NCBI RefSeq assembly: GCF_011751745.2
Contig: NZ_CP061170.1
Span: forward strand, 1,674,001-1,738,000
Direction of reading: 5' to 3'
DNA length: 64,000 bases
From: Paramicrobacterium fandaimingii
Lineage (GTDB): Bacteria; Actinomycetota; Actinomycetes; Actinomycetales; Microbacteriaceae
Below the pieces are notes generated by a model that ran no database searches, was not told the DNA's origin, and was given only the letters and a program-made list of their open reading frames with translations. Made by a program: the position numbers and the translations under genes. Position 1 is the stretch's first letter. Each line of letters begins with the position of its first letter. Below are positions 1-9,170 of this stretch, in pieces.

Positions 1-1680
1 GTCATGCTCGACGACGATGAGGGTATTGCCCAAGTCCCGCAGTGCGAGCAGCGTCTCGATGAGGCGTCGGTTGTCGCGCTGGTGCAATCCGATACTCGGT
101 TCATCGAGAACATAGAGCACCCCGGTGAGTCCCGAGCCGATTTGCGTTGCGAGTCGGATTCTCTGAGCTTCACCTCCAGAGAGCGAGCCCGCCGACCTCG
201 ACAGCGTGAGGTAGTTGAGACCGACCTGAATGAGAAAGTCGAGTCGAGCCTTGATCTCACGTTGAACCTGAGCTGCAATGCGCGCATCACGATCGCTGAG
301 CGTGAGCTCTTCCATGAACGTGCGAGCATCCGTCAGGCTGAGATTTGCGACATCGGCGATGCTCGTTTCGTTGACGAGTACGGCCAGCACCTCGGGCTTC
401 AGCCGGTTTCCGTCGCAGACGGGACAGGGGATCTCCCGGAGGTACTCGGCCCACCGCGCCCTCTGAACATCGGTTTCTGCTTGCATGTACTGGCGCTCGA
501 TGTACGGGATGACACCTTCGAACCCCGATGTATACGACACTTCGCGTCCGAAGCGGTTGCGCCACTTGACGCGGACCTTGAAGTTCTTTCCGCGCAGAAC
601 AGCTTCACGTACGGTCTCGGGAAGGGACTCCCATGGGGTGTCGAGCGAGAAGTCGAGGTCGTTTGCGAGCCCGACGAGGAGCTTTTCGTAGTATTGGTAA
701 AGGCCCTTGCCCTGCGTCGTCCATGGAACGACGACTCCTTGGTTGATGCTCAGCTGATCGTCTGCGAGCAGAAGGTCGGCGTCAACGGACATTCGCGTGC
801 CCAGTCCCGAGCACTCAGGGCATGCGCCGAACGGAGCATTGAACGAGAACGTGCGCGGCTCCACCTCCGACAGCTGAATCGGGTGATTGTTCGGGCACGA
901 CAGCTTCTCTGAGAACGTGCGCACCGCGTCGTCGCCCTCGGCGTCGACGAAGCTCACTTGCACAACACCATCGGTGAGACGAAGCGCCGTCTCGAGCGAG
1001 TCGGTCAGTCGCGTGAGCATCTCGGGCCCGGCGACGAGCCGGTCGACAACGACAGAGATATCGTGCTTGTACGACTTCTTGAGCGTCGGAGGTGAGCTCA
1101 GCTGAATTGTCTCGCCGTCGACGAGCGCACGAGCGTAGCCAGAGGCACTCAATTCGGCGAAGAGGTCGACGAATTCGCCCTTCTTCTGGGAGACGACCGG
1201 GCTCATCACCATGTAGCGTGTGCCGTCCTCGAGCGTCATCAGCTGATCGGCGATCTGCTGAACCGTTTGGCGCTGAATCGGCTCACCGCATTCGGGGCAG
1301 TGGGGAACGCCGATGCGTGCCCACAGCAGCCTCATGTAGTCGTAAACCTCGGTGATCGTGCCCACCGTCGACCGAGGGTTGCGGTTCGTCGACTTCTGAT
1401 CGATGGATACAGCCGGGCTCAGCCCCTCGATGAAATCGACGTCGGGGCGGTCAACCTGGCCGAGAAACTGGCGAGCGTATGCCGAGAGAGACTCGACATA
1501 GCGGCGCTGCCCCTCGGCAAAGATCGTATCGAACGCGAGAGAAGACTTGCCCGAACCCGAGAGGCCGGTGAAGACGACGAGAGAGTCACGCGGGATCTCG
1601 ACATCGACGTTGTCGAGATTATGTACGCGAGCCCCGCTGACCGACAGGGTGGAGTTCGTGGAAGCTGGTGAAATCGTCAC
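1..1680 (-). CDS. uvrA: Excinuclease ABC subunit A, N-terminal part (C-terminus outside window)
   Basis: Damage-recognition ATPase of nucleotide excision repair; works as a dimer with UvrB. About 560 codons are present and the frame stays open through window position 1. Visible motifs are the first Walker A ([14 protein letters not shown]) about 35 residues in, the AYARQF segment after it, the CPEC zinc-binding pair near residue 120, a second CPVC pair further on, and the ABC signature SLSGGEAQR followed by the Walker [13 protein letters not shown] near the window edge. The start is taken as GTG at 1680 because an in-frame stop lies at 1690-1692 and no ATG follows soon after. There is no properly spaced ribosome-binding site, and a TAGGCT box sits exactly six bases upstream, which suggests a leaderless mRNA. 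Confidence 0.97.
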   Translation of the reverse strand, partial: MTISPASTNSTLSVSGARVHNLDNVDVEIPRDSLVVFTGLSGSGKSSLAFDTIFAEGQRRYVESLSAYARQFLGQVDRPDVDFIEGLSPAVSIDQKSTNRNPRSTVGTITEVYDYMRLLWARIGVPHCPECGEPIQRQTVQQIADQLMTLEDGTRYMVMSPVVSQKKGEFVDLFAELSASGYARALVDGETIQLSSPPTLKKSYKHDISVVVDRLVAGPEMLTRLTDSLETALRLTDGVVQVSFVDAEGDDAVRTFSEKLSCPNNHPIQLSEVEPRTFSFNAPFGACPECSGLGTRMSVDADLLLADDQLSINQGVVVPWTTQGKGLYQYYEKLLVGLANDLDFSLDTPWESLPETVREAVLRGKNFKVRVKWRNRFGREVSYTSGFEGVIPYIERQYMQAETDVQRARWAEYLREIPCPVCDGNRLKPEVLAVLVNETSIADVANLSLTDARTFMEELTLSDRDARIAAQVQREIKARLDFLIQVGLNYLTLSRSAGSLSGGEAQRIRLATQIGSGLTGVLYVLDEPSIGLHQRDNRRLIETLLALRDLGNTLIVVEHD

Positions 1681-1686
1681 TCCCCT

Positions 1687-1692
1687 AGCCTA
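1687..1692 (-). promoter_or_regulatory. Putative -10 box of uvrA (leaderless)
   Basis: On the minus strand TAGGCT is followed by six bases and then the GTG start, which would place transcription start on the first base of the start codon. No clear -35 is seen; GAGAAC lies 18 bases upstream. Inferred, not shown. Confidence 0.5.
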
Positions 1693-1724
1693 ATCGTGAC
1701 GACCGACAGAGTTCTCAGCAAGGC

Positions 1725-1754
1725 TTCACATCCGCCGCCATCCGGGCGCACAAT
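1725..1754 (+). promoter_or_regulatory. Putative promoter of pcm
   Basis: TTCACA (1725-1730) and CACAAT (1749-1754) are separated by 18 bases, and CACAAT is six bases before the GTG at 1761. The -35 differs from TTGACA at one position; the -10 is weaker. It would give a leaderless mRNA back to back with uvrA. Confidence 0.35.
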
Positions 1755-1760
1755 GACGGT

Positions 1761-2441
1761 GTGGAGAGAAGACTTGAGCGGGAGAGGCGTCAGATGCTTG
1801 ACGACCACCTTGCGGCTCGCGGAATCACGGATGCCAGCGTGCTCGCCGCGATGGGCACGGTGCCTCGCGAGCTTTTCGTTCCCGGCCACCTCTGGGAAGC
1901 CGCCTATGACGATCACCCTCTCCCCCTCGGCAATGCGCAGACAATCTCGCAGCCGTACATCGTGGCGCTCACCCTGCAGGCGGCGAACATCCAACCTGAC
2001 GATGTGGTTCTCGACATCGGAACCGGGTCGGGGTACGCCGCCGCTGTGGCGTCGCGGATCGCGGCGAGAGTCGTCTCCGTTGAACGGGTATCGGATTTGT
2101 CCCGCCAGGCGGAAACTGTCCTGCGGAAACTGGGCTACGAGAATATCGAGCTGCTGATCGGCGACGGAACTCGAGGAGCGCCAGAGCATGAGCCGTTCGA
2201 CGTGATCATCTCGGCAGCGGCGGCCGCGAACATACCCGAGTCGTGGAGCGAGCAATTGGCTCCAGGCGGCCGCATCGTCGCCCCCGTCGGCACCCGAAGC
2301 GGGCAGCGGCTTCGCAGCGTGCGCAGAGATGCGCGCGGTGACTGGATCGAGACAGATTTCGGCGGAGTTCGATTCGTCCCTCTCGTCACCGGTGGCTCGT
2401 CGGCCAGTTCCTCTCGCGCCGGCGAGCGAGAGGAACGATGA
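1761..2441 (+). CDS. pcm: Protein-L-isoaspartate O-methyltransferase
   Basis: SAM-dependent enzyme that methylates isoaspartyl residues in aged proteins to start their repair. The 226-residue product has the family N-terminus (RGITDASVLAAMGTVPRELFVP), the conserved QTISQPYIVA segment, the SAM-binding motif I VLDIGTGSGYAAA near residue 90, and a late PGGRIVAPVG motif. GTG at 1761 is preferred because it keeps the arginine-rich helix that usually precedes RGI. ATG at 1794, with a purine-rich GGGAGAGG seven bases ahead, is the alternative and would drop 11 residues. It diverges from uvrA, and its 3' end overlaps the convergent membrane-protein gene by 56 bases. Confidence 0.9.
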   Translation: MERRLERERRQMLDDHLAARGITDASVLAAMGTVPRELFVPGHLWEAAYDDHPLPLGNAQTISQPYIVALTLQAANIQPDDVVLDIGTGSGYAAAVASRIAARVVSVERVSDLSRQAETVLRKLGYENIELLIGDGTRGAPEHEPFDVIISAAAAANIPESWSEQLAPGGRIVAPVGTRSGQRLRSVRRDARGDWIETDFGGVRFVPLVTGGSSASSSRAGEREER

Positions 2442-2937
2442 GGATGGCCGCCAGCACGACCAGCGCTGCGGCGCCGAGCGGAGCGAGCCACGGTATGGCG
2501 AGCGAGAACCGCTCTGTCGAAAACACGACGAGCAGAAGCACGAGCAGAGCCTGGCACGGCACCTGCACGATGGCGAACCGACGCAGAACCCTGAGGAACA
2601 CGCGAGCGTCGATCATGCCGCGCACCGGAACAACAAGGGCAAGAGACGCAAGAACGTGGATCAGATGCAGGCCGGCGAGGAGCGCATATGGCCTCCAGTC
2701 GGTCGCTGACGGGTCGCGCGACAGCTGAGACAGCGAGAGCAGAATGATGAGCGCCCACGCTGTGTACAGGCGTGGAAACGCCCCCGCAGCAGCGCCGAGG
2801 GCGATGGCCACGACCAGCCAGAAAACACTGGGGATGATCGCGAGCGACAGAACCGTCGTGACGGTGACGAGACTCACGTGCACAAGCATTGCGGGCAGTC
2901 CCCGCGGTACATGAACGGATGCTGGCGCCGCATTCAT
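2386..2937 (-). CDS. Integral membrane protein of unknown function, last gene of the MoxR/DUF58 cluster
   Basis: 183 residues, not recognised as a named family. About four to five hydrophobic segments are visible: two closely spaced ones in residues 17-60, one near 75-95 (around GLHLIHVLASLALVV), one near 115-135 and one near 145-168. It ends in an Arg-rich tail. The ATG at 2937 overlaps the stop of the DUF58 gene (ATGA), so it is probably translationally coupled to it. The reading frame stays open further upstream, but that part is antisense-like and Arg/Pro-rich, unlike a real N-terminus. The 3' end overlaps the convergent pcm gene. Function is not inferred beyond membership of the membrane module. 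Confidence 0.75.
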   Translation of the reverse strand: MNAAPASVHVPRGLPAMLVHVSLVTVTTVLSLAIIPSVFWLVVAIALGAAAGAFPRLYTAWALIILLSLSQLSRDPSATDWRPYALLAGLHLIHVLASLALVVPVRGMIDARVFLRVLRRFAIVQVPCQALLVLLLVVFSTERFSLAIPWLAPLGAAALVVLAAILIVPLARRRERNWPTSHR

Positions 2938-4241
2938 CGAGCTCGCCCCCGCTCTCGTGCCAGCACTGAGAACTGTGCGTCGCGACGGGGGACCCCGGGG
3001 GCGTCGGCCCAGCGCACGACGCTCACGCCGGTCGACTCCATATCGACGAGGCGATCGTCGCGCTCCATCATGAGAATCGTGTGGGCCGTTGTCTGCTCCG
3101 GCGTGAGGCCGTGCCTGGTTCCCGCCGGGAGCGTGTCGATCGCGATTACGCGGTGCCCGACGGCGCGCCACATCGCGGCAAGCGAGGCAGCTTCAGCATC
3201 CACGAATGTGGAGAGCACGTAGATGATCGCGCCCGCCGCGACAAGTGGCGCTCGTCGCCGAGTCACACCGACACCGTTCGGTCGGGTCTCGGCGATCGTC
3301 GCAATCAGCCTCTCTCGGTGACGGTCGCCCGAGCCTCGGCGCACCTGCCGGGTGCCGAGGGCAAGGTTCTGAAGCGCCACCTGGTCCCCCGCCTCTGTGT
3401 AGGCAACAGCAATGGCGACCGCAGCTTCGCGCGCGGCATCCATCGATGTGATTCCGCTCTTGTGCGGGCGCCCGCGCGCCCACTCCGCCACACTCTCGCC
3501 AAGCTCATCTCCCGTGTCCATGACGATGACCGTTGTCGCATCGCTTGCTGCGAAGGTGCGCCGAACGTAGAGATCACCGGCGCGTCTGGAGAGCCTGGCC
3601 GTCGCCTTCCAATCGATGCGGCGCAGACGATCACCCGGCGCGAACGGATGAATGTCTCGGAAGCCCCCGCCATCACCAGGACGCGTTGACTCGTGAGAAC
3701 CCGTGAGCCCGTGCAGCCGATGTGGCAGAAGCAGGCGCGGAAGCGGCACGATCTCGGGCCTGACGGTGTGGGAGACCTCATGAACGGCCGTTGGCTGCGA
3801 AACGAAGGAGCCATCGGCGCTCGCGACGGTGAACCGCGCGGCGAGCACATCGCACGGGCCGGAGTGAAGAACCGGAGACGAGGCGACGAGCTGCGCCGTT
3901 TCCCGGCAGTCGAGAACGGCAGAAACCGTTCGCGAGCCACCGACGATCATGCGGGCATGAGATATCTCGACATCGGCGCTTGCCCTCAGCTGAAGGGTTG
4001 CAGTGAGGCGCGATGCGCCATCCCGCACGAGCTGCGTGTCAATCTCGCTGCCGATCTCTGTCTCGTCGGCAGGCCGTCGCCGCCACATCCACGCTGCCCA
4101 GCTGAGAAGCGGAAGAGCGCAGCACGCAATGTCGGGACGCGACGACACGAAGCCGACGCCGAGAACGACGACGCCCGCGATGACAGCCCCGGCGAACGAA
4201 CCGCTCGGGTGCCAGGTGATGGTGTGGCGCGCGGAGGTCAT
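2934..4241 (-). CDS. DUF58 domain-containing protein
   Basis: 435 residues. Two N-terminal hydrophobic segments (about 17-33 and 36-53) are followed by a beta-rich stretch. The DUF58 hallmark lies at about residues 194-216: FRDIHPFAPGDRLRRIDWKA, then TAR. The C-terminal half resembles a von Willebrand A-like fold (VIVMDTGDELGES near 240). Genes of this family sit beside MoxR ATPases, which are thought to act as chaperones for a metal-binding partner; the biochemical role is generally unknown. The start overlaps the MoxR stop by four bases (ATGA) and the stop overlaps the next gene the same way. A transglutaminase-type partner, common next to DUF58 in actinobacteria, is missing here. Confidence 0.88.
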   Translation of the reverse strand: MTSARHTITWHPSGSFAGAVIAGVVVLGVGFVSSRPDIACCALPLLSWAAWMWRRRPADETEIGSEIDTQLVRDGASRLTATLQLRASADVEISHARMIVGGSRTVSAVLDCRETAQLVASSPVLHSGPCDVLAARFTVASADGSFVSQPTAVHEVSHTVRPEIVPLPRLLLPHRLHGLTGSHESTRPGDGGGFRDIHPFAPGDRLRRIDWKATARLSRRAGDLYVRRTFAASDATTVIVMDTGDELGESVAEWARGRPHKSGITSMDAAREAAVAIAVAYTEAGDQVALQNLALGTRQVRRGSGDRHRERLIATIAETRPNGVGVTRRRAPLVAAGAIIYVLSTFVDAEAASLAAMWRAVGHRVIAIDTLPAGTRHGLTPEQTTAHTILMMERDDRLVDMESTGVSVVRWADAPGVPRRDAQFSVLARERGRAR

Positions 4242-5215
4242 TCAGCGGATGCCGTGACGGCCGGCGGTCCGGCGACGGCGCCGAGCAGCCGAGAGACGAT
4301 ATGAGCCGGCTGCACGCCATTCGCCCAGGCTTGAGGCGTGAGCGTCAGGCGATGCGCCAGTACCGGAACCGCCGCTCGCTTGACGTCGTCCGGGGTCACG
4401 AACGCACGGCCCGCCATGACCGCAATCGAGCGGGCCACCAGCATCAGGCCCTGCGAGCCTCGAGGCGACGCTCCAACCTGCACAGCCTGGTCTGTGCGAG
4501 TGGCGCCCGCAAGATCCACACAGTAGCGGGCAATATCGGCGTCGACATGCACCGACTCGACACCCTCTTGCATTGCACGAAGAGTCTCAGCATCGATGAC
4601 CGCGTCGATCTGCACGAGGTCATGCTGCCTGTGTGCGCGAGACAGCAGGATCCTCTGTTCGCTTTCGGCTGCGAGATAGCCGACGGACAAGCGCACCATG
4701 AAGCGATCAAGCTGGGCCTCCGGCAGAGCGTAGGTGCCCTCGAACTCGATCGGGTTGGAGGTGGCGATGACGTGAAAGGGGCGAGGCAGCTCGAAATGTT
4801 GCCCCTCGACAGTGACGTGGCCCTCTGCCATCGCCTCGAGAAACGACGACTGTGTTTTCGGAGTCGTGCGATTGATCTCGTCTGCCAGTACGAGGCCGGC
4901 GAAAATCGGCCCGGCTCGAAAATCGAAATCGCCCGTCGCCGGAGCATAGACGAACGAACCGGTGATATCTGACGGCAGCAGATCGGGAGTGCACTGGATG
5001 CGCCGGAACTCCAACCCGAGCGCCGCTGCGAGGCTGCGCGCGGCGAGAGTCTTGCCGAGACCGGGGACGTCCTCGAACAGCACGTGCCCGCCCGCGAGGA
5101 TCGTTGCGAGTGCCAGGTCAAGGGGATCGTGCATATCGACGACGACGCTGCGAATTCGCTCGAGAATGTCTTGACTGAGTTCTGCGACGCGGTCCACAGA
5201 CATGTGTTCGGTCAT
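4238..5215 (-). CDS. MoxR-family AAA+ ATPase
   Basis: 325 residues. The Walker A motif is EDVPGLGKTLAARS (about 48-61) and the Walker B is LVLADEINRTTPKTQSSFLE (about 108-127). The sensor-1 region is VIATSNPIEFEGTYALPEAQ, followed by the LDRF segment typical of MoxR proteins; the C-terminal lid contains GASPRGSQGLMLVARS. These ATPases act as chaperones in maturation of partner complexes, often DUF58 or VWA proteins. The gene is joined by ATGA overlaps to the membrane protein before it and the DUF58 gene after it, so the three are very likely made together. Confidence 0.93.
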   Translation of the reverse strand: MTEHMSVDRVAELSQDILERIRSVVVDMHDPLDLALATILAGGHVLFEDVPGLGKTLAARSLAAALGLEFRRIQCTPDLLPSDITGSFVYAPATGDFDFRAGPIFAGLVLADEINRTTPKTQSSFLEAMAEGHVTVEGQHFELPRPFHVIATSNPIEFEGTYALPEAQLDRFMVRLSVGYLAAESEQRILLSRAHRQHDLVQIDAVIDAETLRAMQEGVESVHVDADIARYCVDLAGATRTDQAVQVGASPRGSQGLMLVARSIAVMAGRAFVTPDDVKRAAVPVLAHRLTLTPQAWANGVQPAHIVSRLLGAVAGPPAVTASAE

Positions 5216-5685
5216 TGAGGCTCCTTCTTCAGCGGTTCAGACAGGCGAGAGAGTGCAACGTCAACGTCGGTGCGGTCGCACCGTTTGAGCGACGTCGGAG
5301 CCACGACGGCGAATGCGCGTTCGCCGATCGCGGCGACGATCGCCGGCTCGTCGGCCGGCTCGTCGAGGTGAAGGCCGATTCGCTCGAGTCGGTGTGAGGC
5401 GAGGGTGCGCACGCGGTTTCTCGCGGTGTCGCCAACCTGGCCCTGCGTCGAGCGAAGTGCCCAGGCCAGACGCGAGATGTCTTGACGTGCACCCACACCT
5501 CGGTAGGGGGTTGGCGGCTCCAACGGGGCAGAGTCGTTGTCGGCACGACAGGCCCAGAGGAGGGCAACGACGGGAACGAGAAGCGCGAACGCGAACGCGA
5601 ATGGCGAGGCCACCCCGAAAAGCCAGAGCCCTGCGCCGAGGGTGATGCTGAGCAGGCAGACGGCGACAACGCGACCGATCGTCAT
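5212..5685 (-). CDS. Small membrane protein of the MoxR/DUF58 cluster, unknown function
   Basis: 157 residues. Two hydrophobic segments at about 4-20 and 24-44 form a probable hairpin, followed by a soluble C-terminal domain of about 110 residues rich in Arg, Asp and Ala. No family is recognised. The ATG at 5685 is chosen because it gives a four-base ATGA overlap with the preceding stop and places a GGGAGGT ribosome-binding site six bases away. GTG at 5691, two codons earlier, would touch that site. Position between the DUF4129 and MoxR genes suggests a structural part of the same membrane complex. Confidence 0.75.
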   Translation of the reverse strand: MTIGRVVAVCLLSITLGAGLWLFGVASPFAFAFALLVPVVALLWACRADNDSAPLEPPTPYRGVGARQDISRLAWALRSTQGQVGDTARNRVRTLASHRLERIGLHLDEPADEPAIVAAIGERAFAVVAPTSLKRCDRTDVDVALSRLSEPLKKEPQ

Positions 5686-6383
5686 GACCACACCTCCCGA
5701 ATCGAAAGGAGAGCGGATCGCGCGTTGTCGATATCGGATGCTGTCGGGCGCTGATCTCCGAACCGCACGCCTTGATACAGCGAAACAAGCACTGCCACCT
5801 CATTGACGATGCTCTGCTCTCGGGCGAGAACACGAACGGTGAATTCCGTCGGCGTCTCAGACGCACGCAGCCGAAGCCCGGAGTCCTCGGCTGACTGCTG
5901 GAGACCGAGCCATGCTTCGACAATGGCATCGTGCGTGACCCCGCGCTCGTCAAGTGCCGTCAAGGCGCGATCGATGCCGCGGGCAACGGCTGGAGCCGAG
6001 ATCGTCTGTTCCCTGTCACCGGCGTCTTCCTGAGCGGACGGGAGCGTCGAGACGGCTGCCGTGTCGAGTTCGGCACGTCGCCGACGGCGAACGGCGCGCA
6101 CGATCAGAAACACCGTGATGACGAGAGCCGCAGCCGCGAGCGAGCCGAGTGCAAAGAGGATTATTGTGGGGTTCAGCAGCCCCGTCGACTCCGGAGCATC
6201 GTTTTCTGGAACCGTGTTCCCCGGGGCCGCTGGCTCTGTTGCCGGCGGCAGTGAGCTGCCAAGCTGAGGAACGATGAGGTCGAGGCGTGGCGCCCCGACG
6301 ACGAGGGGGCCTTGCAGAGCAGCGATCATAATGACCAGCACAGCGCAGATGATGACGCCGGGGAAGAGATGCCGTCTGCTCAT
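5682..6383 (-). CDS. DUF4129 domain-containing membrane protein
   Basis: 233 residues. An N-terminal hydrophobic segment (about 8-25) is followed by a Pro- and Ala-rich, probably extracytoplasmic loop. A second membrane helix lies at about 72-95, then an Arg-rich stop-transfer sequence and a cytoplasmic domain. The C-terminal part (about 130-230) matches the DUF4129 pattern: paired helices with LRASETPTEFTVRVL and a final YQGVRFGDQRPTASDI. In actinobacteria this domain usually accompanies DUF58 and transglutaminase-like TgpA proteins. It is the first gene of the cluster, starts 67 bases after the uvrB stop, and overlaps the next gene by four bases. Confidence 0.82.
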   Translation of the reverse strand: MSRRHLFPGVIICAVLVIMIAALQGPLVVGAPRLDLIVPQLGSSLPPATEPAAPGNTVPENDAPESTGLLNPTIILFALGSLAAAALVITVFLIVRAVRRRRRAELDTAAVSTLPSAQEDAGDREQTISAPAVARGIDRALTALDERGVTHDAIVEAWLGLQQSAEDSGLRLRASETPTEFTVRVLAREQSIVNEVAVLVSLYQGVRFGDQRPTASDIDNARSALLSIREVWS

Positions 6384-6450
6384 GCAGAATCTTCAGTCGA
6401 CACGCCCGCGGTGCTGCTCATCTCTCCACACTATCGCGTGGATGTCAGGC

Positions 6451-8520
6451 TCAGATGTGTCCTGCCCTTTCCATGTTCCGCAGCTCCTTCTTGAGATCGG
6501 CGACTTCATCGCGCAGGCGACCAGCAAGCTCGAACTTCAGCTCGCGCGCCGCCGCAAGCATCTGCGCATTCAAATCGGCGATGATCGCCTCGAGATCGTT
6601 CGCGCCCTCGGAGGCGAGCCCTTCGTGGTGACGCAGCTGCGGCGTCGGCGATGATGTTCGCTCAACCCCGCGTTGAGCCAGCATCTTCTCGGTGTCGGCG
6701 CCCTCTCGTGTGAGAATGTCTGTGATGTCGGCGATGCGTTTGCGCAGGGGCGTCGGATCGATGCCGTTCTCCGTGTTGTACGCCACTTGCTTCTCGCGTC
6801 GACGGTTCGTCTCATCGATGGCGAATCGCATCGAGTCGGTCATGTTGTCTGCGTACATGTGAACCTCGCCCGAGACGTTACGTGCCGCACGGCCAATGGT
6901 CTGAATGAGCGACGTCGAGGATCGGAGGAAACCCTCCTTGTCGGCATCCAGGATGGCGACGAGCGAGACTTCGGGGAGGTCGAGGCCCTCACGAAGCAAG
7001 TTGATGCCCACGAGAACGTCGTAGGTTCCGGCTCTCAGCTCTGTCAGGAGCTCCACACGGCGCAGAGTGTCGACGTCAGAGTGCAAGTAGCGCACACGCA
7101 CGCCTGCGTCCGTGAGGAAGTCGGTGAGCTCTTCGGCCATCTTCTTCGTCAGCGTTGTGACGAGCACCCGCTCATTGCGTTCTGAGCGTGCCCTGATCTC
7201 CTCGAGGAGATCATCGATCTGTCCGTCCGATGGCTTGACGACGATCTCCGGGTCGATGAGACCCGTCGGGCGAATGATCTGCTCAACGACGCCATCGGCA
7301 ATTCCGAGTTCGTACCGGCCGGGAGTCGCGGAGAGATAGACGGTCTGGCCGACCCGCGCCGAGAACTCGTTCCACGTGAGTGGCCTGTTGTCTAGAGCGC
7401 TGGGAAGCCGGAAGCCGTGCTCGACGAGGGTTCGCTTGCGTGAGGCGTCTCCCTCGTACATCGCACCGATCTGCGGAACGGTGACGTGCGATTCGTCGAT
7501 CACGACGAGAAAGTCGTCGGGGAAGTAATCGAGAAGGCAGTTTGGTGCCTCGCCTGGTTGGCGGCCGTCGATGTGGCGCGAGTAGTTCTCGATTCCAGAG
7601 CAAAATCCGATCTGCTCCATCATCTCGAGGTCGAACGTCGTGCGCATGCGCAGCCGCTGCGCCTCGAGGAGCTTTCCCTGCTTCTCGAGTTCGGCGAGGC
7701 GCACGTCAAGCTCGTCTCGAATCGTGCCGATGGCGCGATGTATCGTCTCGGGGCTCGCGGCGTAATGCGTTGCCGGAAACAGCGACACGGCGTCGAGAGT
7801 CTTGACGATGTCGCCCGTGAGCGGATGCAACGCGTACAGTGACTCGATCTCGTCGCCGAACATCTCGATGCGTATGGCAAGTTCTTCGTACACCGGAATA
7901 ATCTCGATCGTGTCGCCGCGAACGCGAAAGTTGCCGCGCGAGAAGTCCACGTCGTTGCGGTTGTACTGCATGCCGATGAAGCGTCGAACAAGTTCGTCGC
8001 GCGAGATGCGCTGGCCGACCTGCAGCGCCACCATGGCTTCGAGGTACTCTTCAGCTGCACCGAGACCATAGATGCACGAGACCGTCGAGACGACGACGAC
8101 ATCGCGCCTGCTGAGCAGTGAGTTGGTTGTCGAGTGGCGCAGTCGCTCGACTTCGGCGTTGACGGACGAATCCTTCTCGATAAACGTATCTGTCTGAGGC
8201 ACATACGCTTCAGGCTGGTAATAGTCGTAGTAGGAAACGAAGTATTCGACAGCATTCTCCGGCATGAGCTCACGGAACTCGTTGGCGAGCTGCGCGGCAA
8301 GAGTCTTATTGTGAGCGAGGATCAGCGTCGGGCGCTGAACTTGTTCGACCAGCCACGCCGTGGTCGCTGATTTGCCGGTACCCGTCGCGCCGAGCAGCAC
8401 AACGTCGGTCTCCCCCGCATTGATGCGACTTGCGAGCTCGGCGATCGCCTTCGGCTGGTCGCCGCTCGGCTCATATTCGCTGACCACCTTGAACGGATGA
8501 ACGGAGCGTGTCGGTTCCAT
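6451..8520 (-). CDS. uvrB: Excinuclease ABC subunit B
   Basis: DNA-damage verification helicase-like subunit of nucleotide excision repair that recruits UvrC. The 689 residues are a normal length. Visible are the start [18 protein letters not shown], Walker [15 protein letters not shown], the beta-hairpin [21 protein letters not shown] region, the DEAD-like VVIDESH, helicase motifs V and VI ([20 protein letters not shown] and QTIGRAARN), and a C-terminal UVR motif around [17 protein letters not shown]. The ATG at 8520 lacks a good ribosome-binding site, but TAGACT ends exactly six bases upstream, suggesting leaderless translation like uvrA. The membrane module follows downstream on the same strand. 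Confidence 0.98.
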   Translation of the reverse strand: MEPTRSVHPFKVVSEYEPSGDQPKAIAELASRINAGETDVVLLGATGTGKSATTAWLVEQVQRPTLILAHNKTLAAQLANEFRELMPENAVEYFVSYYDYYQPEAYVPQTDTFIEKDSSVNAEVERLRHSTTNSLLSRRDVVVVSTVSCIYGLGAAEEYLEAMVALQVGQRISRDELVRRFIGMQYNRNDVDFSRGNFRVRGDTIEIIPVYEELAIRIEMFGDEIESLYALHPLTGDIVKTLDAVSLFPATHYAASPETIHRAIGTIRDELDVRLAELEKQGKLLEAQRLRMRTTFDLEMMEQIGFCSGIENYSRHIDGRQPGEAPNCLLDYFPDDFLVVIDESHVTVPQIGAMYEGDASRKRTLVEHGFRLPSALDNRPLTWNEFSARVGQTVYLSATPGRYELGIADGVVEQIIRPTGLIDPEIVVKPSDGQIDDLLEEIRARSERNERVLVTTLTKKMAEELTDFLTDAGVRVRYLHSDVDTLRRVELLTELRAGTYDVLVGINLLREGLDLPEVSLVAILDADKEGFLRSSTSLIQTIGRAARNVSGEVHMYADNMTDSMRFAIDETNRRREKQVAYNTENGIDPTPLRKRIADITDILTREGADTEKMLAQRGVERTSSPTPQLRHHEGLASEGANDLEAIIADLNAQMLAAARELKFELAGRLRDEVADLKKELRNMERAGHI

Positions 8521-8526
8521 GTTTCG

Positions 8527-8532
8527 AGTCTA
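8527..8532 (-). promoter_or_regulatory. Putative -10 box of uvrB (leaderless)
   Basis: TAGACT on the minus strand, then six bases, then ATG at 8520. A CGAAC half-site (complement of 8548-8552) lies just upstream and could be part of an imperfect LexA box, but the second half is poorly conserved. Confidence 0.5.
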
Positions 8533-8558
8533 GGTTGCCCCACTGACGTTCGGCTGAC

Positions 8559-9164
8559 TCACGCGTTGTCGCTGGCGGTGAGGCGCGTCCAGAGTCGTTC
8601 TACCTCCGAGGCAGTGTGGTCGAGCGAACCCGCTGTGTCGATGATGACATCGGCGATCGCACGGCGTGCGTCATCTGACGCCTGCGCATTCACACGCCGC
8701 GCTGCCTCCTCTGGGCTGAGCCCGCGGAGTTCCACGAGGCGCGTCTGTCGCGTGTCTGCCGGCGCGTCAGCCAGCACGATCACGTCAAACTGCGCTGGAG
8801 TCTCAGATTCCGCGAGCAGCGGAACGTCGTAGACGATGATGGCCTCGGGGTCGGCGGCGGCCGCCTCGGCGAAGCGCTTCGTCGCCAGTTCTCGCACGGC
8901 CGGGTGGACGATGGCATTGAGTTGCATCCGTGCTCCCTCATCCCCGAACACGATGGTTCCGAGCTGTGCTCGATCGAGCGAACCGTCGGCGTGAATCACG
9001 GCGTCGCCAAACTGCTCCCGGATGCTGCGAAGGGCCGGCGTGCCGGGATCGACGACCTCTCGCGCCAGAAGGTCCGCGTCGACAACGACGGCCCCCTGAG
9101 CGTGAAGCATTCGGGCCACCGTCGACTTGCCGGAGGCGATTCCGCCCGTGAGGCCGATCAGCAT
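8559..9164 (-). CDS. coaE: Dephospho-CoA kinase
   Basis: Last step of coenzyme A synthesis: phosphorylates the 3' hydroxyl of dephospho-CoA. 201 residues. The P-loop is at the very N-terminus (GLTGGIASGKSTVARML). The family DADLLAREVVDPGTPAL motif follows, then the HPAVRE segment and the VYDVPLLAE motif. It begins six bases after the stop of the TetR-family gene and has no strong ribosome-binding site of its own, so translation may depend on that gene. Some actinobacterial CoaE proteins carry a C-terminal GrpB-like extension; this one does not. Confidence 0.96.
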   Translation of the reverse strand: MLIGLTGGIASGKSTVARMLHAQGAVVVDADLLAREVVDPGTPALRSIREQFGDAVIHADGSLDRAQLGTIVFGDEGARMQLNAIVHPAVRELATKRFAEAAAADPEAIIVYDVPLLAESETPAQFDVIVLADAPADTRQTRLVELRGLSPEEAARRVNAQASDDARRAIADVIIDTAGSLDHTASEVERLWTRLTASDNA

Positions 9165-9170
9165 CAGCGG

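Noticed and set aside
4-912. Plus-strand open frame of 302 codons
   Set aside because: It is antisense to uvrA, whose minus-strand frame shows clear family motifs throughout.
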